Part shown: in pieces, positions 1 to 7,344 of the stretch | Position numbering within the stretch: position 1 is the first letter of the stretch | Layout of the letters: each line of letters begins with the position of its first letter | NCBI RefSeq assembly: GCF_014192335.1 | Contig: NZ_JACHXU010000007.1 | Span: 1-64,000, forward strand | DNA length: 64,000 bases | Direction: 5' to 3' | DNA from: Aporhodopirellula rubra | GTDB taxonomy: Bacteria > Planctomycetota > Planctomycetia > Pirellulales > Pirellulaceae | Notes under the pieces: generated by a model | Seen by the model: the letters and a program-made list of their open reading frames with translations, nothing else | Database searches by the model: none | What the model was told of the DNA's origin: nothing | Translations under genes and position numbers: made by a program

Positions 1-1
1 G

Positions 2-70
2 ACCATCTGGCGAGGACTGCGGCGAATGGAAGCCTACCGCGAAGCCTACACCGTCTTCGGAACTAGCTAA
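2..70 (+). CDS. C-terminal fragment of a probable transposase (partial)
   Basis: The window opens inside a reading frame that ends with TAA at 68-70. The 22 visible residues include IWRGLRRMEAYREAYTVFG. This resembles the 'WRGLqRl' tail of IS4-type DDE transposases, but the piece is too short to be sure. The rest of the gene lies upstream of the window. A hairpin-rich tandem repeat begins about 20 bases after the stop. The product could equally be an unrelated protein. Confidence 0.35.
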   Translation, partial: TIWRGLRRMEAYREAYTVFGTS

Positions 71-91
71 TAAGATGTGGGCTATAAAGAG

Positions 92-545
92 GGTTGGCAC
101 CACCGGCATTGGTTGTGTCGGCCTTTCAGGCCTGGAGTGTTTGCGGGAGGTTGCGGGGACAAATTGGCGGAGCAATTTGGCGACTATGGTGGCGGGAGAC
201 TTGTGTCGGCCCTTCAGGCCTTGGGACTCTTTTTGGGAGACGCCACCGGTGGTTGCCACCACCGGCATTGGGTGTATCGGCCTTTCAGGCCTGGAGTGTT
301 TGCGGGAGGTTGCGGGGACAAATTGGCGGAGCAATTTGGCGACTATGGTTGCGGGAGACTTGTGTCGGCCCTTCAGGCCTTGGGACTCTTTTTGAAGAGA
401 CGCCACCGGTGGTTGGCACCACCGGCATTGGGTGTGTCGGCCTTTCAGGCCTGGAGTGTTTGCGGGAGGTTGCGGGGACAAATTGACGGAGCAATTTGGC
501 GACTATGGTGGCGGGGATTTGTGTCGGCCCTTCAGGCCTGAGGTG
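92..545. repeat. Three-copy tandem repeat, ~159-160 bp unit, rich in short hairpins
   Basis: Three near-identical units begin at about 92, 251 and 411; the last is truncated near 545. Each unit carries several inverted repeats: GGCCTttcAGGCC, a related 'ggcccttcaggcc' copy, CAAATTGgcggagCAATTTG, and CCACCGGTGG at the unit junction. Reading frames run through it and give repetitive peptides with no protein-like character. The structure resembles REP/BIME-type DNA more than a gene. Confidence 0.85.
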
Positions 546-702
546 TTCGTGGGAGGCTGGGTGACTCTGGTGGAGCGGAATGCTGGCTCAGTTTTGATTG
601 CGGTGAAGCTCCCGAATCTTGAAGGGTGGCTCCGCCTGACTGAGATTGATCCACCGTCTGGTCACGGTGGCTGCCGAAAAAGGCAAATACTCCCAAACGA
701 AA

Positions 703-735
703 AAAGCCCCGCTTTCGCTAGGAAAACGGGGCTTT
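703..735 (-). terminator. Rho-independent terminator downstream of tRNA-Val
   Basis: A perfect 9-bp stem, AAAGCCCCG (703-711) with CGGGGCTTT (727-735), is followed on the minus strand by a T run (the complement of aaaaaa before 706). It lies 37 bases beyond the tRNA 3' end and probably ends the rpsU/tRNA-Val transcript. Confidence 0.85.
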
Positions 736-771
736 CGATAGATTAAGATAGTGTGGGGAACGACTATCTAA

Positions 772-845
772 TGGGCGTTGAGGGACTCGAACCCCCGACC
801 CTCTCGGTGTAAACGAGATGCTCTAGCCAACTGAGCTAAACGCCC
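772..845 (-). tRNA. tRNA-Val (anticodon UAC)
   Basis: The minus strand folds as a complete 74-nt tRNA. The acceptor stem is GGGCGTT/AACGCCC with discriminator A. The D-arm is GCTC...GAGC. The anticodon stem TCTCG/CGAGA encloses loop TTTACAC with anticodon TAC. The T-loop is TTCGAGT. CCA is not encoded. It lies about 105 bases downstream of rpsU on the same strand and upstream of a strong terminator. Confidence 0.96.
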
Positions 846-950
846 TGGAGAAGCTGTTCGCGGGATCGCGGTTAGCTTCTTGTGTTTGGGAAGTCGGTTT
901 TCTGGCTGCTTGCGAATTTGGCTTTTTGGCTGGCAGCGGGAATTTGACTT

Positions 951-1145
951 CTAGCGGGCCAGCAGTTGGGTGCGTTTGTTGCGGCGTTCAGCTCGCAGAC
1001 GGGCGCGACGGTTGGTTTCACTCGGCTTTTCGTAGAATTCGCGGCGACGCATTTCTTTCTTGATACCGCTACGTTCCACTAACTTTCGGAATCGTCGTAC
1101 TGCCTCTTGAATCGTTTCCCGATCTCGCACCAATAACTTTACCAT
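951..1145 (-). CDS. rpsU: Small ribosomal subunit protein bS21
   Basis: This 64-residue, strongly basic protein begins [19 protein letters not shown] and contains [20 protein letters not shown], the signature of bS21. bS21 is a component of the 30S platform near the anti-Shine-Dalgarno region. Length fits the family. The frame stays open for over 150 codons upstream, but homology starts at this ATG, which has no good Shine-Dalgarno of its own. A 14-codon leader ORF with a strong Shine-Dalgarno ends across this start (ATGGTAA), suggesting translational coupling. tRNA-Val and a terminator lie downstream. Confidence 0.93.
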   Translation of the reverse strand: MVKLLVRDRETIQEAVRRFRKLVERSGIKKEMRRREFYEKPSETNRRARLRAERRNKRTQLLAR

Positions 1146-1183
1146 ATCCGCTTCGTAAACCCTTCGTTTTGAATTCGTTGCAT
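1139..1183 (-). CDS. 14-aa leader ORF overlapping the rpsU start
   Basis: The frame reads ATG then [14 protein letters not shown] and a TAA at 1141-1139. It is preceded by AGAGGAG eight bases from the ATG, the best Shine-Dalgarno in the neighbourhood. Its TAA lies inside the ATGGTAA that starts rpsU. The seen facts are the strong ribosome site and the overlap. That ribosomes finishing the leader reinitiate on rpsU is inference. The peptide has no recognisable function. Confidence 0.5.
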   Translation of the reverse strand: MQRIQNEGFTKRIW

Positions 1184-1489
1184 TTGAAAATCTCCTCTGT
1201 TTGAGGACTATTTGATTGGGAGTCTTGGCGTACACGGGCGTGTGTTCAACGCACCTCGGGCCGAAATCCCCCTCGTGGGAAGCGGAATCATAGCGTCCGA
1301 AGTGGAATGTCGACAACCGAGGAAGCGACGAAAACCTGGAATTTTCGATTCTCATCTTGAATTTTCGACGCCTTGTTGCTCTCGAGGGCCGTCGTGGCGA
1401 CTCGAGAAGGCGGAGCGATGAGTTTGAGAGTATGTTTCGCGAGTTCGGAGTCTCGCGAGATCGGCTCGTTCGCGGGTGTGGTGTTGCGG
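1184..1489. other. Intergenic region upstream of rpsU
   Basis: I see no supported gene here. The minus-strand frame continuous with rpsU crosses much of it, but its residues are low-complexity Arg/Pro/Ser-rich and not bS21-like. The region should hold the rpsU promoter. Confidence 0.4.
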
Positions 1490-1726
1490 TTAGCGGAGTT
1501 GGTCCCAGCGGACGGTTTCGCGGCGAACCCCGTCGCTGCCGTAGAAGACCATCGAGCGGGTTTTGAAGTCTGCGATGGCGGTGAGCTTCACGCTCCGAGG
1601 CCCGTGGAGGCAAAAGTAGATGGCACAGGTTTTACCTCGACGGACGACTTCTCGCTGGGTTAATGGGAACTCGCGGGGTTCGAGCGATCCGAGTTCACAG
1701 AGTTTGGATTCGACTTGAAGCCTCAT
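1490..1726 (-). CDS. Small protein of unknown function (78 aa)
   Basis: The protein has a compact, protein-like core with [18 protein letters not shown] and [19 protein letters not shown] near the C-terminus. I do not recognise a named domain. The pattern of short beta-strand-like segments suggests a small globular cytosolic protein. The start is uncertain: I chose the ATG at 1726 (MRLQVESKL). In-frame ATGs also occur upstream, up to 1837, and none has a clear Shine-Dalgarno. It stands alone between rpsU and a lipoprotein pair. Confidence 0.6.
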   Translation of the reverse strand: MRLQVESKLCELGSLEPREFPLTQREVVRRGKTCAIYFCLHGPRSVKLTAIADFKTRSMVFYGSDGVRRETVRWDQLR

Positions 1727-2071
1727 CGTGGGCAAATCAAGCGATTGGAGGGAAAATCCGATCATCGACAACTTTCGGGAAAGAACCAACGGCAAGAGGA
1801 GGTTGCCGTTTTGAAGATGCTGCCCCACTGGCCTCATGCCGGTGCGGGGTCGGTTAGCGATTTCGACTCGGCGACAGATCCGCTCGATGGGAATCGATTG
1901 GCATCACCGGTCGAAGTCGAGTGCCCGACAGCGTTGGGTATCGGCGCGAACGAAGAGCTGCGCTGAGTCTGCGGTGCACTCCGGTCAGACTTAGCCCCGA
2001 CAGTCGACCGGTCGCGATGACTTCATGCGAAGAGCGCTGTCGTACCGTTTGTACCGGGGGGGCCGATCCAT
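1727..2071. other. Intergenic region
   Basis: No convincing gene, hairpin or repeat was seen. Its left part would be coding if the neighbouring small ORF starts at an upstream ATG (up to 1837). Confidence 0.35.
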
Positions 2072-3562
2072 TCATTTCGTATTTTGCGTGGAATGACTGA
2101 AGTCGCCCGGCAATGACGCCCCATGGCGACGCGGCTGCACCACGTGGACGTGATGCGTGGGCGCAACGACGACCAGATAAGTGTTGCGGCCATTGTCGAT
2201 ACGTACGGAGGTCTGTGAATCGGCACCGATGGAGAAGCCGTCAGGCCCGACAGGAGCGAGACGGATCGCGTGATCACCGACGGGCAGTTCGGCACGGAGC
2301 ACTTGAATCTCGCGTGGCAGCAGTCCCCAACACCGTGTGTCGGCGGTCTCTGATGCCGTCCAGGCGGACGAGGCGGCGAATTGGAAGACGGTCCCGAGCC
2401 CACCGGTTAGACCGAGTCCCTCGCGGACTTTGCCGACCGCCATTTCTTTGCCCGCCTGCCGCAGAAAACTGCGAGCGATCGTCCAGGGTCGCTCCGCGTC
2501 GGCTTGGGTCTGCACCAACGCTCCGATATCAGTAAGTGACTGAGTCGCACCGAGAAGTTGAAACGCATACGTTGGCGATGTTTCGGCGACCGGGGCCCCC
2601 GCCACCGTGATCGCGGCGATCGGCGAAGGAGGAATGACCACGGTCGGAATCTTCACGCTGGTGATTTTGGGAAGACGCGTGATGTCGTCGTCCTCTTCGT
2701 CATCGTGTAGCAACAGAGCGGATGCAATTGAAACAGCCGCCGACGTCACGGGAGCGTCCGTCGGGACGAGCACCGGCCCACGTCCGACCATCGCAAACAC
2801 ATACAGAGCGCCATGGCCCGGACGGCTGTGGTTGCCGATGGTTGCGCGTTCGAGGTCATCGAACGCGGGGCGAAAGTCGGGGCGGATCGAGCTGACGAGA
2901 CGATAGTTTCGTTGAGCGTCGTCGAAGTCGCGATGGGTGGCTTCGCGGAGCACACCGCGTAGATAAGGAGCGAGGGCCAATTCCTGATGCGGCGTGGTAT
3001 CAACGAATTCCGGGAGAATCGACTTGCGACGCTCCTCCGCGACCGTTCGCAATTTCGCTTGGTGCATCGCGGCCTGATTGATATAGCTCTCCGCGTCGGC
3101 GCCGTCGTCCGCGAGCGAACACATCGCCAACATGGTGCGGATCATGACTTCTTCATAACCGGCGGGTTTGAAAACGCGGGCGGTGTCATCGGACACCATC
3201 GAAAGGGCATCGCCGCCGGCTGATTTCACACCGGTTAGCAATCCACCGCCTGCACCACCGATTGCGCTGGCTTCACTGGTTTCGTCGAACCGGTCGCGAA
3301 GAACGCGAAGACGTGAGGACGCGGCACCGACATTGCCGGCGGCGAGCTGAACGACGGCCAAATCGAGTTGTGCCGGGCCCGAAAAACGTCCCCGCGACTC
3401 GGCCACTTCCGTGAGCATCGACTCCGCCGTGGAAAGGTCGCCGGTAACAAACGCGTCGCGGGCGGTGTCGATCGAAGCGAGCTTGGTCGCGCAGCCGCCC
3501 ATCGCCACGATGAGCAACGCGGCGGCGACAACCGGCGGGAGATGCGATTTCAGGTCTCGCAA
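2072..3562 (-). CDS. COG3014-like lipoprotein, TPR-like
   Basis: This 496-aa product begins with a signal peptide whose hydrophobic core ends in AMGGC, a lipobox with Cys24, so an envelope lipoprotein is expected. The N-terminal half is helical and repeat-like (residues ~30-230), with an accumulation pattern resembling tetratricopeptide proteins. The centre contains GHGALYVFAMVGRGPVLVPT, matching the 'G-ell-V' block of the uncharacterised COG3014 family. The C-terminal third is beta-rich. It lies 171 bases downstream of an LpoB-like lipoprotein gene on the same strand. COG3014 and LpoB-type genes are known to neighbour each other in other bacteria. An acidic loop DDEEDDDD occurs near residue 285. 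Function is unknown. Confidence 0.7.
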   Translation of the reverse strand: MRDLKSHLPPVVAAALLIVAMGGCATKLASIDTARDAFVTGDLSTAESMLTEVAESRGRFSGPAQLDLAVVQLAAGNVGAASSRLRVLRDRFDETSEASAIGGAGGGLLTGVKSAGGDALSMVSDDTARVFKPAGYEEVMIRTMLAMCSLADDGADAESYINQAAMHQAKLRTVAEERRKSILPEFVDTTPHQELALAPYLRGVLREATHRDFDDAQRNYRLVSSIRPDFRPAFDDLERATIGNHSRPGHGALYVFAMVGRGPVLVPTDAPVTSAAVSIASALLLHDDEEDDDITRLPKITSVKIPTVVIPPSPIAAITVAGAPVAETSPTYAFQLLGATQSLTDIGALVQTQADAERPWTIARSFLRQAGKEMAVGKVREGLGLTGGLGTVFQFAASSAWTASETADTRCWGLLPREIQVLRAELPVGDHAIRLAPVGPDGFSIGADSQTSVRIDNGRNTYLVVVAPTHHVHVVQPRRHGASLPGDFSHSTQNTK

Positions 3563-3733
3563 AACGACATGACTTCCAATTGTCGGGTTCCAAGTTGCCG
3601 GGGACCAAATTTGTTTGAGCGGGCGGCTGGTTACCGCGACTATTCACAGTCGCTGATTCAATTTTTCGAGGCGTCGGTAGCTTGCTCGCTCCATCGAAAC
3701 TCAGCCAGCGTTGCCATCTCGCAACCCAGCGTC

Positions 3734-4552
3734 TCAACCGTCGGCTTGATCAAACACCCCAAAGTTCCACCACTTGCCGCCGCGAGTTTTGTGATAGCCC
3801 TTGCGGATTTTTGCTGACTCTTTGATGTAATCGCCTGAGTGCAGGTTGACCATTTCGAGCGTCAACACATAGTCGCGTTGGGTGGACTTGTTTCGATCGG
3901 TTGTTCCCGAGGTGATCGTTGCGTAGAGCAGGTAGTCGACTGGTGTTCCCTGGCGACCGAGTGCGGCGGCAAACGCGGCTCGGTTGGCGGGCAGGAACAA
4001 CGAATCGGGACGGAGCCGGGTTTCGATCAGCGCGGCATCGACCATCCGGCGGCTGATGCTGCGGAACGCCTCGCCAGCGTTGACCTGGGAATCGATACGT
4101 TCGTAGAGCTGATCCTTGAAATCGACCAATTCCTCGGCGCTTTTGTTTTCGATTCCGATGAAACAAACGCGAGCGGGCCCGGTGGCGAGCTGCGGAGGAC
4201 AACTCGGGTCGATCGCTCCGGTTGTCCCAGGGGCACCGGGCATCACCACCGAGGGATCGTTCAATTGCATTTCGCCGGGCAATTGGTTCCCGGCCAATTG
4301 ATGGCTGGCCATCATTGCGGGCGTTCCGACGTCAGCGCCGAATTGCCCTCCAAAGGGCAAGGGCTGAGGCGGCGGGCAGCGGCCCAACAATTGGGCGACC
4401 GAAGAATCGACCAACGGATTCCACGTCGCGGCTCCGGCTTCGTGGCTACCGACGAGATCTTTATCGTCATTAGCCACGATATGCCCGTATCGGTGGGCAC
4501 ATCCGCCCAAAACCGCGACCGACAAACCGAAAACGGCAAGAAATCGCGTCAT
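3734..4552 (-). CDS. LpoB-like penicillin-binding-protein activator lipoprotein
   Basis: The chosen start gives MTRFLAVFGLSVAVLGGC, a short signal peptide with lipobox LGGC (Cys18). The frame extends upstream to 4846, but that part lacks a signal-like N-terminus. The C-terminal ~140 residues match the LpoB fold: VCFIGIENKS, then FRSISRRMVDAAL, then DYLLYATITSG and LTLEMVNLHSGDYIKES. In E. coli, LpoB is an outer-membrane lipoprotein that reaches through peptidoglycan to stimulate PBP1b. The region of roughly 100 residues after the lipobox is Pro/Gly/Gln-rich and may be a flexible tether. It is followed by the COG3014-like gene. A role in peptidoglycan synthesis is inferred from fold only. Confidence 0.72.
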   Translation of the reverse strand: MTRFLAVFGLSVAVLGGCAHRYGHIVANDDKDLVGSHEAGAATWNPLVDSSVAQLLGRCPPPQPLPFGGQFGADVGTPAMMASHQLAGNQLPGEMQLNDPSVVMPGAPGTTGAIDPSCPPQLATGPARVCFIGIENKSAEELVDFKDQLYERIDSQVNAGEAFRSISRRMVDAALIETRLRPDSLFLPANRAAFAAALGRQGTPVDYLLYATITSGTTDRNKSTQRDYVLTLEMVNLHSGDYIKESAKIRKGYHKTRGGKWWNFGVFDQADG

Positions 4553-4948
4553 GGCGACAAAGCCGCAGGCGATTCCCCCGTTGGGGTGCGTCGAAGCGGC
4601 GGTGTTGCGGGTCGAAAACTCACCATCCATGGCAATGCGATCTCTCAAATGATGAAAATGCCAGAATTCCGGCGCGGGGCGGCTTGTGATGATTGCATCA
4701 GTTAGCAAAATGATCGGCACAACGTCGAGATGAGGCACTGAAAAGCCGCGCCAGGCAAAAAAGGCTCGGCAGACGGCCATCTTTCGCTGAACGCCCCATT
4801 TTGCCAGATCGCGGGATCTGTTCGAAATTCCCGTGATCTGTTCCATTATCGATCTGCCCGTAGCGATCCGAATTCCGCCGACTACGGTGGCACGTCTCTG
4901 CTTTTCTCTTCTCGCTCCACCTTCTGCCCCTGTGCTGATTGACCGTAC
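4553..4948. other. Intergenic region between divergent genes
   Basis: The stretch lies between the minus-strand LpoB-like gene and the plus-strand Asp-rich gene. The LpoB-like frame remains open through much of it without a signal-like start. No repeat or terminator was seen. It should contain both promoters. Confidence 0.35.
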
Positions 4949-5383
4949 ATGACTGTCACGTTCCCACCGACTGCTTTTGAATCCGAATCCAACTCGTCCG
5001 TCGCGACCCTGGAGCCGACCGAATCGAAGTCACCACTGACGATTCCCGCTCCGACGATGGCCGACGACGACGATGATGATGATGACGTCGACGACAGCGA
5101 TGATGATGATGCGTCTACATCGGACGACGATGACGATGCGTCGCCTGGTTTCGGCGATGATCTGGACGACACAGAAGATGACATCGATGAGTTCGACGAC
5201 ATCGACGAAGACGATTTCGATGACGACTTTGACGATGACTTTGAAGAGGAACTCGACGACGACTACGAAATCGAAATCGATGACGAAATCAGCGCTGAGT
5301 TCGGACTCAACACCGCAGGTGATGATCTCGACGAAGAAGACGACGACCTGGATGACTTCGACGACTTCGACAACATCGACTGA
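4949..5383 (+). CDS. Asp/Glu-rich acidic protein of unknown function
   Basis: The 144-aa product has an ordinary ~35-residue N-terminus, then an extreme acidic tract with runs of up to eight aspartates alternating with DDFDDDFDDDFEEELDDD-type segments. It has almost no basic residues after residue 30. Such proteins are intrinsically disordered and may bind divalent cations or basic partners. An in-frame ATG before the first Asp run (MADDDDDDDD) is an alternative start. Codons are mixed GAC/GAT, so this is not a simple microsatellite. I cannot assign a function. Confidence 0.65.
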   Translation: MTVTFPPTAFESESNSSVATLEPTESKSPLTIPAPTMADDDDDDDDVDDSDDDDASTSDDDDDASPGFGDDLDDTEDDIDEFDDIDEDDFDDDFDDDFEEELDDDYEIEIDDEISAEFGLNTAGDDLDEEDDDLDDFDDFDNID

Positions 5384-5609
5384 TCTGAAAAGGCCCCGCT
5401 AGAGCATTTCAATTTGGGCGTGCGTTTCGAAAGTCGCGGGATTCACCGAAATGGCGTCCCACGATGCTTGAGCGAGTTTGGATACATCTTTTTAAGAGAA
5501 TGCTTTTTAGATAACGCTCGCGAGCACCTTGGCAAGCGAGGTGGGCGTTGATCGCTAGTGATGTTCGGTGGGAACAGGCGACTGGCTTTGCGAATCTTTC
5601 CGCAATCGC

Positions 5610-6662
5610 TCAATCGATTTTCAGTTTCCCACGCATGCCGGGTCGCGCCTGATTGCGGGAATTTTCGACTGTCGCCCAAACCCGGACCTGCGACGTCACC
5701 GGATTGAGTTCGGGCGAGATGAACGTGACGACGCCGTAGAGCACAATGGCTTCGTCGACGCCTTGCTCGAAGTCATCTTCGGGTTCGTCATCGGACGCGT
5801 CAGCCGCAACGCCACTGGGAATCGAATTTCGCTCGCGAATGGTGCCCGAACTGTTCGCCTTTGTTGCGGACGGCTGATCGGGTCGATCGATTTCGAACCG
5901 CACGCGTCGGCCCACGAGCGAGCTGTCGTGGTGTCGGCCGTCGACGAAACCACTGACGCGGATCGGGTCGAGAGAAATCAGCCTGGCGATCGGTTCACCG
6001 GCTTCGACCCACTGCCCGTTCTGCACGAAGACCTCCGCGGCGCGTCCGGGGATGGTTGAGGCGATGGCGTGCTCTTGGATCCGCAGTCGAGCCAACTCGC
6101 AGGCGGCTTCTTTCTCAGCCACGGCCGCTTCGGCGACGGCGCGTTCTTGCTCGGATTGCTCGACGGACAATTCCGCTTGATCGATCACCAAACGCAGCCG
6201 ATCGATCTCGGTCGCCGTGACCGATCCGGCGTAGCGTTGATTGGCTTCGTCGCTTTGCTGAAGTTCACGCTCACGAACCTCGAGCGTTCGCTCGGCATAT
6301 CGAGTGTTGACACTGTTTTCGGCCTGAATCATCGCGGCTCGCAGCGACGCCTGAGCGGCCTCGTATTCCGCACGCGCACGGCGATCATCCAACCTGACGA
6401 TGACTTGGTCCACTTGCACGCGGTCACCTTCGGAAATCTCGACCGCACGAATTCGTCCGGGGATGGACGTCGCGAGCGTCGTGTTTTGGATCAAAAGCAC
6501 CTGAGCTTGATCGATCACGACCGGTTCTTCAGCCGAACTGTTCTTCGGGAAAATCGCCCAGGCGATCATGACGAGCAGAGCGAGGACGGCGATTCGATCG
6601 AGCCGACGGTTCGCGAAACCGGATGTTCGCGAAGACGCTTCTGGGGAGTGCGATGGGCACAT
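5610..6662 (-). CDS. HlyD/RND-type periplasmic adaptor (membrane fusion protein)
   Basis: The 350-aa protein has one N-terminal membrane anchor (residues ~22-40, IAVLALLVMIAWAIF). A half biotinyl-lipoyl motif follows (IPGRIRAVEISEGDRVQVDQVIVRLDDRRA), then an alpha-helical hairpin (~95-185) rich in Glu/Ala/Gln, and a second lipoyl half (IPGRAAEVFVQNGQWVEAGEPI). The C-terminal beta-barrel contains an acidic insert (DASDDEPEDDFEQG) and ends in a PGMRGKLKID block. Such adaptors link an inner-membrane exporter to an outer-membrane channel. No exporter gene is adjacent; the RND gene at 8.7-12.7 kb is on the same strand but separated. Confidence 0.85.
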   Translation of the reverse strand: MCPSHSPEASSRTSGFANRRLDRIAVLALLVMIAWAIFPKNSSAEEPVVIDQAQVLLIQNTTLATSIPGRIRAVEISEGDRVQVDQVIVRLDDRRARAEYEAAQASLRAAMIQAENSVNTRYAERTLEVRERELQQSDEANQRYAGSVTATEIDRLRLVIDQAELSVEQSEQERAVAEAAVAEKEAACELARLRIQEHAIASTIPGRAAEVFVQNGQWVEAGEPIARLISLDPIRVSGFVDGRHHDSSLVGRRVRFEIDRPDQPSATKANSSGTIRERNSIPSGVAADASDDEPEDDFEQGVDEAIVLYGVVTFISPELNPVTSQVRVWATVENSRNQARPGMRGKLKID

Positions 6663-6773
6663 CGTTTCGACTATCTTAGGAAGGGGACACGAGGACCGAC
6701 CCCTTCAGGCTAGTCGCGTGCCCCGAAAGAGCAAACTTATCCCCGTTTTCCCCGTTCAAGGCGGTTCCCGCGC

Positions 6774-6989
6774 GTGCAACAAGTCAAACTTTTTAAAGGC
6801 GTCGACAACGATTTGCCCGAGCTCGAACGACAAATCAATCGTTGGATTCGTAAAACTGGCGTGAAGGTGCTGTCGATTTCGGGCAATCTCTCCAGCCAAC
6901 CTGGTGCCGCGTCGGGACCGATGAGCAGTTTCGCCGCCGGCGATGTGCTGGTGATCGTGCAAGTGGAAACCGAGAAACCGCTGGGTTAG
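6774..6989 (+). CDS. Small protein of unknown function (71 aa)
   Basis: The protein begins MQQVKLFKGVDNDLPELER and continues with INRWIRKTGVKVLSISGN, followed by a Ser/Gly linker and a final strand DVLVIVQVETEK. The alternation of an amphipathic helix and strands looks like a small alpha/beta cytosolic protein. The pattern is reminiscent of short conserved planctomycete proteins of unknown role. It diverges from the adaptor gene. No Shine-Dalgarno is evident. Confidence 0.6.
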   Translation: MQQVKLFKGVDNDLPELERQINRWIRKTGVKVLSISGNLSSQPGAASGPMSSFAAGDVLVIVQVETEKPLG

Positions 6990-7344
6990 ATCAACGGATC
7001 ACTCGGCATCGCACGCCACTGGGCCGCGAACGCGTTTGCTCGATGGCAAATGGCTTGATCGCAATTGGCTTGACGAAAACTGGCCCGATGAAAACGCCAG
7101 GATTAAAAACCGCGTTGAATGAGCCACGGCGGATGCGTCACGAGCGTTTCACCGGAGCGTTCGACTTTAACGATTAGGCAATTAAGCCGCCTGTACTTTT
7201 TGTTCTTAATATTCTGAAAGTTCATTTGCCGATCATCACCGGTAGAGGGGATATCGATCGGGTCATTTGGATTGAATCGATCGAAGGGGTCCCAATCTGA
7301 ATTAATCACTCTCCGAATATCGATTGAACTCAAGGGCGGTCATC
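6990..7344. other. Intergenic region with a degenerate 15-nt tandem repeat
   Basis: Three adjacent 15-mers occupy 7052-7096: ggcttgatcgcaatt, ggcttgacgaaaact and ggcccgatgaaaacg. The rest shows no gene that I can support. It should contain the promoter of the downstream porin gene. Confidence 0.4.

Noticed and set aside
75-541. Open frames through the 92-545 repeat giving repetitive peptides
   Set aside because: Several frames are open at once and the peptides are just translations of hairpin repeats, without a start signal or protein-like composition.
951-1613. Longer rpsU frame of 220 codons
   Set aside because: Only the last 64 residues match bS21; the upstream part is low-complexity and lacks a ribosome site.
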